Shown here: positions 1 to 9,418 of the stretch, one piece after another | How the letters are laid out: each line of letters opens with the position of its first letter | How positions within the stretch are numbered: position 1 is the stretch's first letter | Source: Actinomortierella ambigua | Taxonomy: Eukaryota > Mortierellomycota > Mortierellomycetes > Mortierellales > Mortierellaceae | NCBI GenBank assembly: GCA_016098155.1 | Contig: JAAAJB010000601.1 | Coordinates: forward strand, 1-20,928 | DNA length: 20,928 nucleotides | Reading direction: 5' to 3' | Position numbers and translations under genes: made by a program | The notes under the pieces: generated by a model | Seen by the model: only the letters and a program-made list of their open reading frames with translations | What the model was told of the DNA's origin: nothing | The model's database searches: none

Positions 1-1307
1 TCACCTTTTAGGACTCCCCAAAGTGGATAGGGGGCAAAGAATCACACAAAGAGGATTGTATGAGATAAAATGCGATTTATTATTTGAAGGTCCTATTCGC
101 AAGCTTTACAAAGAGTAAAAAAGTTGGTTCATGATTATAGATCTACCAGGCAAAAATAGAACGTGGAACGGGTTAGTGACTGCTTAACGAATGGTGCAGC
201 ACAAAGAACATGTTTACAAATGTCAACTCTTACTCTATAAGCCATGCTCCAAGCATGGGGCTCAACCGGAATCATTACTTGATGGGAAGAGCGTGAAAGT
301 TATATCCAGAAACCAGGTTCTGGTGTTGGTTTAGACGTGCCCGCTCGAGAGAAGGACGGGAAGGCTTGCAGGAATCTTGGACGTGCGGTAGTCCGCCGTC
401 ACGCGGATCGTGCTATGCCGGACGTGCTGTGCTCGCCACCTAGGCGGGCATGCCCTCCGATGCGGCTACCGATGCCGGCAGCGCTCGCGGGGGCGGTAGG
501 AGGAGCCGAGAGGGGCTGTGACAAGGACTCGAGGGCATGCTGCTGGCATAGTGCGACGGCGGCACCGCAAACCGGAGAGCCACTTGCCTGCACACAGCAT
601 TAGGCTGTGTGCAAGTGTGGCGCATTGGTCGAAATGCGCTGGCGTCCTGCAGAGGATTTTTTTTAAAGAAAAAAGGTCAGTGAAAATCTTCGAACGGTCA
701 TCCACATTCCTCGGTACCCACTATGTTTTCTTAGAGGCTCTCATATTCATTTAAAAATCCCATTCAAATCTCTTACCAGATACCACCGATACTCTTGGCT
801 ATATTCAAAGACCTGGGTAAGACGATATCAATCGAGCATCTCTGAAATTCGTGTCTTGAGGTGGAGAGGGGAGCGTTGCCTTGTCCTGCCAGAAAGAGGC
901 GCCTATTTTTTTTTATTGTGTATGTGATACCAATCAATAAGGATGGAGGCGAAGGCATCATGTGCAAAAAAAAAAAAACTTACTGGCACGTCTTGTAGAC
1001 GACGTTGCGTCCGGTGACACCACAACAGTGGCAGGATCGACTAGGGTGGTCGGGTTATCATGAAGGGAAGGGGAGGGAGGGTTGGAACCCACAAAGAAGG
1101 CATCAAAGTTGACCTGTTTGGTCTCTTTTATACCTTTGCATCATGTAGGATACAACCTGGGAGGGGAGAAGGGCATCGTTGAGCAAAAACATCTTTGTAT
1201 GTTTCCGAGAATAGATAACAAAAGAACTCCACAATCCACAAGTGAACACCTCTTGTTTACCAAGGCAAAAGTTCATTCTATTTCACCAACTAAAAAAGCT
1301 TCATTGT
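1..1307. other. Left flank without a confident gene
   Basis: No convincing gene was found here. Bases 1 to 320 are AT-rich with no long open frame; they contain one perfect 7-base hairpin (242-248 pairing with 252-258, loop of 3). Bases about 330 to 664 form a GC-rich, hairpin-rich block that ends in a run of 8 T (separate entry). Bases about 777 to 1113 hold weak coding-like segments on the minus strand with plausible splice sites. A TATAAAAG-like string lies on the minus strand at 1132-1125. Bases 1114 to 1307 are probably the 3' UTR and downstream region of PFF1, which ends at 1308 on the minus strand. Confidence 0.5.
330..664. other. GC-rich structured element, unknown nature
   Basis: A block of visibly high GC is set sharply between AT-rich flanks. 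It has three copies of GACGTGC (near 332, 380 and 421) and a 10-base inverted repeat (448-457 with 531-540). It also has an imperfect long hairpin (581-597 with 604-616, bulged on one side) and a perfect 7-base hairpin (620-626 with 633-639). The block ends in eight T at 657-664, as a Pol III transcript would. Frames open through it are short and have no recognisable protein. It could be a non-autonomous transposable element, a non-coding RNA gene, or a decayed gene; the sequence alone does not decide. Confidence 0.3.
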
Positions 1308-4300
1308 TTAAACTAAAATCGCCTTCTGGATGGTCAACAATCCAGGCCCTTTGCCACCGCCAAGCAGCGCCCACGGCGGCAGATGGTCCTTCATATCTGT
1401 AAATGCAGGGATCTGGTCCTTGTCCCACTCATCGTACAGACATCCCAGGCTTGCCTGCATCAGTGGGTCGTGCTGGGTTTCCACCTCGTACTCAATCTCC
1501 ACTTTCCACAGTACGTCAAACTTGCGCTGGAATCCGGTCATTCCCAGCAGTGCCGACTCGGGCACAATGGCCGATGGCAGGGAGGGAAGAGACGCCGCCT
1601 TGTTGTTGTCGCTGTTGCTGTTGTCGTGGTGGTGGTTGTTCTTCTGATCCTCGTCCTTCTCCTTCTTCTCTGCCGCCTTGGCTATTGCCTCCTTCTGCGC
1701 TGCCGCCATCATCTCCGCCAACACCTCTGCGCGCGACGCCGCCGGCTTGGGGCTTTCGAATCCCTCGAGTCTAAACGCACGGACAGGCATCGTCTCATTC
1801 AAGACCTGGATCCGGCACAGCCGCGAGTCAGGGATCGTCCACTCGACCGTCGTTGTTCGGTACAAGAGGCCAGTCTCCTTGTCCTTATGGTGCTGTGGTT
1901 TACTAATCTTGGGCGCCAACAACGTCTTGCCTGCCTTCTTGAACTCTTCCACAATCCTGGGTACCTTGCCCTCATACAGACAGCGCTGCAATACCCCTTT
2001 ACTGTCTGGATCGGGTCCGCACTCCCGCTTCGCCCCCTGTGCATCCGGAACAAGGTCCATAATCGGCTCAAGATGGTGCATCGTCTTCACTGCCACAATC
2101 GACGCCTCCGTGTCCAAATCGTACAGCTGCCTCCACACAAGCTTATTGGGCGCCTCGGCCTCCGAGTAGGGGAACACCATCAACGCCGATAGGAGCAATA
2201 GACCCGTGATGACCAGCGTCACCTGTCCCAAGCGCCTCAAGTTGGCTGTTCGGTGCATCATCGGGATCAAAGGCATCACACAGTTGAGTGCACAGATCGA
2301 GAACATCATCAAGACTAGAAGCAAACAAAAAGAGGAAAAAAAGGGGGCAGGGAGAAGGGAGATGTGTTAGTTAGTATCATGGCCTAAACAAAGATCAACC
2401 AAACAATAGAGTCAACCAAATAAGAAAAATCAAGCAAGCAATAGAGTCAGCAAGAACTTACTAGCAAACGAGGGCGTGCCATCGACCAGGGTACCATTCA
2501 TAGCAATCGCATTGGTGGCGGAAATGTCAACGATCATGATCAGAGGGATCGCTTGCACCCACAGGCGAGTCAGAGACCAGAAGGGGCCTCGGCGTTTCGG
2601 GTACAGTGACAAGTAGGCCGAGATCATCGAGCAGAAGACAAACCATGACACAAAATACAGCATGCCAATCTCCTTGGTCTTGCCCAAGTACGTCGCCAGA
2701 ATCAAATACGTCCACCAGAACAATACCATGGACACATTGCAGATTTGCTCCGCATCCACCTTGATCCGCTCTAGCGCCACATCCAACGGCGTTGGCTCGG
2801 GCTTGCGCCATGACTCGTACCAGATCCACGCCCACTGCACACAGATCACCGACATCACACACTGGAACGCGCAAAAGACAAGACCCATCCAGTGTTCGCG
2901 GTACACCAGCATGGGGTTCGCTGCCGTGATCCATTTCGAAAATACAAACGAGCTCGCCATCGCCGCCACAAAGCTCAGCAGCAGCGCCAGATAGCCTCGC
3001 AGCACCACCCACACCGTGAGCGAGTGCTTCCGCGACGAAAAGATCGCCCAGGCGACAAAGATGGGCGCCGCAATCAACAGGTTGTAGTTCAGGGTCATGT
3101 ACGTCGAGAATGAGTATGACAGCATGAACAGACCTGCAATGTCATAGTAGATGCTCGCCTCACGGCTGACGATCTCCTCGGGGTGAACCAAGTAGTCGGA
3201 ATCGGCAATGCCCCGCAGGGCTACCAGGCCAGTGTTACCCATGTGCTGAAGAGATCCGATGGATGTGTGCTCAATGTCGTCTCGCAAGGTGTGGTAGAAG
3301 GCACGACGGCTATAAAAGGCAATGTCGAGTCCGGGGATCTGATAGTCCTTGCTCGTATAGACGGAAAAGTCGGTCGCACTCTTGATCAGGCCAACCGAGA
3401 AAATGTCGTTTCCAAAGACGTTGGCATGTGGAGAATTGCCGACCTTGCTGTAATATCCTACAAGAGCCTGGTTGCTTGAGCGGAACAACAGTGCGCGGCC
3501 GCCAGCTCCAGCTCCCTCTAGATATTGCCACAAAAGAAAAAAAAATAGAGTTTGAGGGTACATGTGGAGGGGGATTTTCTTTACAGTCGTGCTGCATGCA
3601 TGCTGACGTTCAAAGACGCGAATTCACGTACCAAGATTGATAAAGGCCTTCACGTCCTTTGCCCATGGGTGCTTCATGAAAGAAGACGCGCCATAGAGAC
3701 CCACTTCCTCACCATTGTTGATGTTGAAGACGACGTTGTGGCGGACCGGGTGGTTAATAAGGCTCCGGATCATCTAGATAGTTTAAAGTAAGCAAGATCA
3801 GTAAGCCATCATGGTCAGGGAAAACTCTCGGCAAAAATGATTACCGAGGATGGGGGTATGATTGATCGAGCATAAAACTACAAACTTTCTTACCTCGAGA
3901 CAAACAGCGACACCAATGCCATCGTCGGTAGCTCCATGTCCGATAAGAACCGAGTCTAGAGGACAGAAGAGGGGGAATGAGGGAGGTGAGGGAGGGGAGG
4001 GAGGGGAGTGTTGTACAAACGAAAGACGAGAAAGTCTGTGAGCAACTGGACAGAGTGATCGAACCACGCTCTTCACCGGCTATTTTGTGCTCCGGGCCTG
4101 AAGATCGCTCCACAAACACCGTTTGGCTGGAGAACGGGCCAATATTTCCAACCGACCAACCAAACAAAACAAACTATTCCAACAAACTCTCACGACCTGC
4201 CTACTACAGACAAGCAGACAAACAGACCGACATGCTTACCATAATGAGCAGAGACCAGAACAGCCTCACGGCGACGAGGTTCCGACAAAGTCGCATCCTC

Positions 4301-4933
4301 CCTATCAGCGTCAGACTTGCCCTCTGTGCCAATAACGCGAACAATGATGTTGGAGGACTCGTAAAACTCGACGCGGTTGGGCACACCAAGGATGGTCTTG
4401 CCCGTGGTCAATTTGACATTGTCCTCTGCAAGCTCGACGACCACGTTCTTGTCCTTGGCTTGGCGCTGCAGGTCCTGGACAGCCTTGGTAAGGTACTCAT
4501 ACACGCGCAAATTGTCGCGTGAGTTGATCGGGTGAGGGCGCTGAGCAATGTGCTGCAAATGCTCCCACGCCCACTCTCCCGCGAACTGACCCGGCTTTTT
4601 CGCGTCTGCGACCGAGACGGGCGCTGGCAAGGACATACGCTTATAGGCGACGACGCCGGCGAGGACGATGTACGAGATGATCATCAGCAAGAAGACTCCC
4701 GTCATACGGCGCCACGAGCCTTGGTTGATCTTCTTGAGAGAGTGCAGGTGCTCGGGGTCGTCAGAGTGGTATTGCGCTCGGTCACGGGTGATAGGGCGTA
4801 ACAGTGGTGAGGTCTCGCTCGCTCCATCGCGGTCGTCGTCGTTGTTGCGGTCACGACCGCTCAAAGAGCGGCGAAACAGGTCTGTTGCCGAAGCAGCATC
4901 CTCGGGCCGGCGTGACACAGAGGTGGAGGCCAT
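1308..4933 (-). CDS. PFF1: Vacuolar membrane metallopeptidase PFF1 (M28 family)
   Basis: Zinc aminopeptidase-like protein of the vacuolar membrane, related to animal FXNA/ERMP1. Exons on the minus strand are 4933-4240, 3955-3894, 3773-3632, 3517-2462 and 2314-1308. All junction phases agree and give 986 aa, close to yeast Pff1 (976). A cytosolic tail (residues 1-76) is followed by a membrane segment (about 77-97). The M28 catalytic domain has H230, bridging D242 in GATDDG, the general base E274 and ligand E275 in NNGEEVG, E300 in NLEGAGAGG and H375 in FYHT. About eight further membrane segments lie between roughly 425 and 701, followed by a lumenal C-terminal domain. The tail carries an acidic dileucine motif (E40 to L45). 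The lumenal domain has a Lys/Asn/His-rich insert (about 856-893). The gene is divergent from VPS26. The family assignment is secure; vacuolar location is inferred from yeast. Confidence 0.94.
1590..1690 (-). repeat. Low-complexity coding insert in PFF1
   Basis: Degenerate trinucleotide runs (TTG, CTG, GTG on the plus strand) encode a Lys/Glu stretch followed by Asn, His, Asp and Ser repeats (NNHHHDNSNSDNN) around PFF1 residues 856-893. It sits inside the predicted lumenal domain and stays in frame. It is probably an expanded disordered loop and should vary in length between strains. Confidence 0.6.
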
Positions 4934-5700
4934 GCAGGAGGGAATGAATGGACAATGGGAGAATGGATGAAGAGAGGAAGAAGGCAGAGATTAGGAGAAT
5001 AAAATAGGAAAAAAAAAAAGTTCCAAGGGGAGGACAGGGTCTGAGTACAATACATTATTGATTGTTGGTATCCCTCCTCTCTTTTCAACAACGGTTTCTT
5101 CTTCCTCGACGTTCATGGTGGAGTGAGGCATACTTCCCACTCGACGCACGATAGGTTTACTCCCACCACCACCCCACCCTGGACGTTGTCTCTCTGGCTC
5201 TCTTTCCCTGTAGGCACGTCGTCCTGGTCCCCTGAGACATGGGTGTGATCATCTTGGCGTGTCTCCCATGCATCCTTACAAAGACACCTCTGCATCCCTC
5301 CCTCCTTTTCAAACACAGGGGGAGAGGGTTGCAACAATGGAAAAAGAGGGAGCCAACATTGTCGACGGTTTTGTCACCTCATCCGTGGTGTTGGTCGTTA
5401 GTTGTGTCGTTGGTTGTGTCGTTGGTTGGTTCGTATCCTCTGGCTGTTGCTGCCCAAAGGAAATTTCTCTTCTCTTCAGCCCATGTGGACTGCACATACC
5501 TTTCCCCTTCGAGTCTCTGACTCCAGCCACAACAGGGCAGCAGGCGGCAGAACTACACTCCTCTTCCCCCCCCCTTTCGTCCCATTATTCTTCTCTCACA
5601 CTCTCAGTCAGCAGCCAAGCTCATTCAGTCGTTTGCCTTGCTACCTTCCCCCCTTTGACATCTTTTTGCTTGACAACCCCACAAGAACCTCCTCTTCAAG
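4934..5700. promoter_or_regulatory. Divergent PFF1/VPS26 promoter region
   Basis: This 767-base stretch separates the PFF1 start (minus, 4933) from the proposed VPS26 start (plus, 5701), so it probably serves both genes. It holds a run of about 11 A near 5010, two perfect tandem 12-base copies at 5401-5424, and a CT-rich leader from about 5550 to 5700 just before VPS26, typical of fungal 5' leaders. A plus-strand frame stays open from 5259 to 5798, but its protein is low-complexity and unrecognised, and it overlaps the VPS26 leader. I do not call it a gene. No clear TATA box was seen. Confidence 0.5.
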
Positions 5701-7381
5701 ATGGTGATGGCTGTACGCATACCCCTGTTCCTTCATGCCCATCACCCATGCCCACCACACCACACTTGTCTGTCTACCCAAAACTAATGAATGAATGAAT
5801 GAATGAATGTTCCCTTACACTTTCCTGTACTTTCCTACTTCTCCCCTTCTCTATCTATCAATAGAGTCTCTTTGGCCTGTCGGCCCCCATCGACATTGAT
5901 ATCCGGTTCCATGGTCAGGACCAGCGCAAGCAAATCGAGGCCAAGGTCGACAAGGACCGCCGCGAAAGGTTCCCTCTCTACTTTGATGGCGAGTCCGTTT
6001 CTGGCACGGTATGGACGATCATGTGTTTCAAAACCACTTTGCACGTTGCTCAATGAAATGATGGCTGAATACGAATTGGGCGATGGCCGGCAACAACAGT
6101 GGATCCCTTTTTTTTTTTTTTTTTTTGTGCTCAGAAAGCGGTCGTTTTCTTGGCATTCTGGTGCTGCCCCGTCCTTTTTTTGTTCTCATTGAGTGATGAT
6201 TGTCAGTATTGCTTTGGGTGCTTTGGCCGTTTAATCAACATTCTCAGCGTCTCGTCTAACAAAAACATCATTGCTATTATCACTATATAATGATATAGAT
6301 CAATATCCGCGTCAAGGATGGCAAGAAGGTGGAGCACAATGGCATCAAGGTCGAGTTTGTGGGCAGCATAGAGTTGTTCTACGACCGTGGCAACCACTAC
6401 GAATTCAGGACAATCCAGGAGGAGTTGGCTGTCCCAGGCGAGCTTCGTAGCAACGCCAACTATGACTTTGATTTTAAGAACATTGAGAAGCAGTACGAGA
6501 GCTACCATGGCATCAACGTCAAGCTCAGGTACGAAGATCACTACCCGGCATCACTTCCAATCATCCACACACACAGGGAGAGAGAGGGAGAGAGAGAGAG
6601 AAAGAGTCTTACCAACACCTCTCCGTGTGTATTTCTTTTTTTTTTTCATATAGATACTTTGTCCGAGTGACGGTGATGCGACGACTGGCAGATGTGGTCA
6701 AGGAGCAGGATATCTGGGTGCACTCGTATGTGATGCCTCCAGATGGCAACAACTCGATCAAGATGGAGGTCGGCATTGAGGACTGTCTCCACATTGAGTT
6801 TGAGTACAACAAGTCGCGATACCACCTCAAGGACGTCATTGTGGGCAAGATCTACTTCTTGCTCGTCCGCATCAAGATCAAGTACATGGAACTCTCCATC
6901 ATCCGTCGCGAAACCACCGGCGCACCCCCGAACCAGTACAACGAGAGCGAGACTATCACCAAGTTTGAAATCATGGACGGCGCACCCGTCCGTGGCGAGA
7001 CCATCCCGATCCGACTCTTCCTCGGCGGGTTCGAGCTCACCCCTACCTTCCGTGATGGTACAGTTGAATAATCTTGTCTTTGTTTGTTCATTTCTTGCCA
7101 GGTTATAATTTGGGTTCCCTACCAACAAAAAAAAAAAAAAAAAAGAAAGAAAGAAAGAAAGAAAAAGAAAGAGAAAGAGAGATGGCTAACAGATCATTGC
7201 AACACTTGTCTTTCCCTCTCGTAATATAGTCAACATGAAATTCTCGGCTCGTTACTATCTCAACCTTGTGTTGGTCGATGAGGAGAACCGCCGTTACTTC
7301 AAGCAGCAGGAGATCACGATCTATCGTCGACGGGAGGACGACGAGGCGCCAACTGTTGATACACCCCAGATCCAGGCATAA
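5701..7381 (+). CDS. VPS26: Vacuolar protein sorting-associated protein 26 (retromer)
   Basis: Arrestin-fold subunit of retromer (with VPS35 and VPS29), which recycles sorting receptors from endosomes to the Golgi. Exons are 5701-5703, 5865-6008, 6299-6528, 6654-7057 and 7230-7381, giving 310 aa (human VPS26A 327). The last four exons are secure: phases agree, and the hallmarks [38 protein letters not shown] (about 161-180), [30 protein letters not shown] and [14 protein letters not shown] occur in family order. The start is weaker. The coding exon at 5865 begins SLFGLSAP without a Met, and the best upstream candidate is an ATG in CAAG-ATG-G at 5701 that is itself followed by a GTGATG donor, so exon 1 would be one codon. 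The C-terminal tail after YRRR is short. Convergent with PLP2. Confidence 0.95.
5786..5809 (+). repeat. (AATG)6 microsatellite
   Basis: Six perfect copies of AATG lie in the proposed first intron of VPS26, about 55 bases before the acceptor. They supply several in-line ATG codons that should be ignored if the intron model is right. Confidence 0.9.
6579..6605 (+). repeat. GA-rich tract in VPS26 intron 3
   Basis: A near-pure GA run (AGGGAGAGAGAG pattern) within the intron 6529-6653. It is simple sequence with no other feature seen. Confidence 0.75.
7127..7182 (+). repeat. A18 run followed by (GAAA)n microsatellite
   Basis: Eighteen A, then four to five GAAA units grading into GA repeats, inside VPS26 intron 4 (7058-7229). 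This length should be polymorphic. It leaves the splice sites intact. Confidence 0.9.
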
Positions 7382-7569
7382 TCAGCAACCAACCATGAAG
7401 AACATATGACAATCCCCTCCTCCCTCCCTCAATACCATTCATGGGACCAGTGGGACAAAAACTATGTTGTTTTTTTTGTACGTGCCACCAAGTGCGACCC
7501 CAAATGGATGTAGATAGGTTTTGCCAGGACCTTTCCTTTTTTAAACGCGTCGTTTTTGTTTTTTTTTTG

Positions 7570-7575
7570 TTTATT
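7570..7575 (-). terminator. Poly(A) signal AATAAA of the phosducin-like gene
   Basis: AATAAA on the minus strand, about 15 bases after the stop codon at 7590. The stop codons of VPS26 (7381) and this gene (7590) are 208 bases apart, so the two 3' UTRs probably overlap or nearly meet. Confidence 0.5.
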
Positions 7576-7589
7576 TACTTTCAATGTGT

Positions 7590-8858
7590 TTAATAATCGT
7601 AGTCTTCGTCCTCATCATCGCTAAGTGCTGCTGTGGCGGCGCTACGGATTGTCTTCTTGTTCTGTACATGAGAAAAAGAATAGTTTTATGTGGACAAAGG
7701 GTAGTCAAGCTGTCAGTGTGTGTAAAGCACTTAATTTTAATCCATGTACAACTTCCAACAGATCACCATTCCCTGCACGGTGAGTGTCGTCTTACCTCTT
7801 GCCTTTCCTCTGTCTTTGAATCTTTTGCCTTGATTGCTCCAACTTTTCGCAGGTAGGCCTCAATGTCTGTTCAAAGGAAACAAAAAAGAATCTCAAGTCA
7901 GAACCATTATATATGTCTCTTATATGAGGGAGGTCCGTCCTTTCCCTCTCTTTTTTTTTCGCTGTCTCTCAATAATCTTCTATCCTCTGTTACCTTCAGG
8001 CTTCATATTCATGCCACCGAGCTGACTGGCACCGACAAGCTGCGTCTTCATGTCGCCATGACCGTAGATGAGCAGCGTGGGCATATTCCTGTCTGGGTAG
8101 TTGGGGATGCACTGATCGCCAATAATCTTGACAAACTTGGTTGCCTGGTTCCTTGCAGCCACTGTCGCCAGATGTGCGCTCATCAACTTGCAGATAGGCA
8201 AGCTGGTTGTATGATAGGATTATTCAAAAATAAATTAAGGTAAAATAAAAAAAGAAAGCCAAAGAACGAATTCAAGGCATGTCAACCTCTGAGCCCATTG
8301 AAACGAACGGTACAACCATGAGAGCGAACAAAGTGCAAATTAAAAAAAAAAAATGCCCACGCCAGATCGACGAGTCCATGACAACTTACTAGTCCTTGTA
8401 AAGATAAACAACGACCCACACGTCCTTACTCGCTTCTGTCACCTCGCGTACAAAATCGGGCTTGGAGATGGGGATGATGTCGCCAAATTTGTTCTCAGAC
8501 ATCTCCATTTTGATGGCGTCTAGTCGCTTTTGCCTAGAACGTTGGAGGATCACCAAAGATCAGTCAAGGATAGGAAAGAGTGGGAGAGTTGAAAAAGAAG
8601 GAAGAGAAGCAAGGAACGGCAGCCGAATCCATACCGATACTCCATGAGGACACGCTCTTCTTCCTCGTCGCCCTCATCCAACAGCTCGTCCAGCTCGTCG
8701 ACGGTCTTTTGTTCATAGTTCTTGGCTTGACGTTGCTGGATGGCATCATCAATCATGTCAATGATGTCGGCTTCGGTAATCTCTTGCTTCTCAGGGATGA
8801 TGCCCTTTGCACGGAGAACGTCGTTCCATTCGGTGTCTTCGTCCCAGTTGTTAGCCAT
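7590..8858 (-). CDS. PLP2: Phosducin-like protein (PLP2/PDCL3 type)
   Basis: Thioredoxin-fold co-chaperone that works with the CCT/TRiC chaperonin in folding actin, tubulin and cell-cycle proteins (family knowledge). Exons on the minus strand are 8858-8635, 8533-8390, 8202-7994, 7866-7796 and 7661-7590. Phases agree and give 239 aa, the length of human PDCL3. The N-terminus has the family hallmark DTEWNDVLRAKGI (about 8-20), then an acidic helical region (about 52-71), EYRQKRLD (73-80) and NKFGDI. The thioredoxin-like domain runs from about 100 to 200, with VVVYLYKDYLPIC, CIPNYPDRNMPTLLIY and the LGGMNMKPE turn. The C-terminal tail is acidic (SDDEDEDYDY). The thioredoxin CxxC pair is absent, as expected for the family. 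It is cytosolic. Confidence 0.92.
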
Positions 8859-9418
8859 GTTGCAAAAGAATAGTGATTGTGGAGAGTGGGAAAGGGAGAG
8901 TGTAGCGAAAAAAGGAGAACCGTCCTTTCCCCTCCCTTTTCCTCTTCTCCTTTGGAATTTTTGTTTGACAGTCCGCCAAGCAGATCCAGGAACACTGCCC
9001 ATACATCGTGCCAAGCCCAATGCACCTCTCCATTGCCACCAAAACTTATTTTGCTGTGGTAGGACCTGTGAATCCAGCCTTTCTCTCGTACGTTGCAATT
9101 GAGAAGCTGGGGAATATCGCAACTAGAAATTGATATAGAGGGAAACCGCTCCTTGCTCGCCCCCCTTGAATTTCGCGCTCTTATTTATCTCGCACCGTTA
9201 TTAAGTAATCTAGCACCCATCGCAAGCGTGCAAGCATCGAGAAAAAGTTCATCACCGTATGACAGGAGGCTGTGTTCAGCTTTTCAGTCTTTCTCTTCTC
9301 TCTCTCTCTCCCTCTCTAAGTAAAATAACAATGCAGATTTATGACCAACACTAGGGGATATGAGATATGGTTCCTAGCTACAAGATCTGGCTTCTCAATT
9401 CATGGCCCACATCGACCA
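8859..9418. promoter_or_regulatory. Upstream region of PLP2 / downstream of the ABCC gene
   Basis: This 560-base spacer lies between the PLP2 start (8858, minus) and the ABCC stop (9419, minus), so it holds the PLP2 promoter and leader and the ABCC 3' end. It contains a CT-rich tract at about 9289-9317. Short open frames on both strands have no recognisable product. No clear TATA box or AATAAA was seen. Confidence 0.45.

Noticed and set aside
620..664. Possible tRNA T-arm and Pol III terminator
   Set aside because: The hairpin with loop GGTCGA and the T8 run suggest a tRNA end, but the loop lacks TTC-R-A, and no acceptor, D-arm or anticodon arm can be paired upstream.
1082..1402. A 106-codon plus-strand frame
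   Set aside because: It crosses the 3' end of PFF1 in antisense and has no recognisable composition or motif.
1383..2192. A 269-codon open frame on the plus strand
   Set aside because: It lies antisense to the last PFF1 exon. The runs of Val and Leu come from reading the trinucleotide repeat on the wrong strand.
3594..3604. Recurrent TGCATGCATG strings (also near 13419 and 16516)
   Set aside because: Two of the three lie in introns, they are short palindromes, and no consistent placement suggests a shared function.
5259..5798. A 179-codon plus-strand frame with a Val-rich hydrophobic segment
   Set aside because: It overlaps the VPS26 leader and first intron, is low-complexity (Ser, Pro, Thr), has no recognisable domain and includes tandem repeats. 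It could act as an upstream frame but is not supported as a gene.
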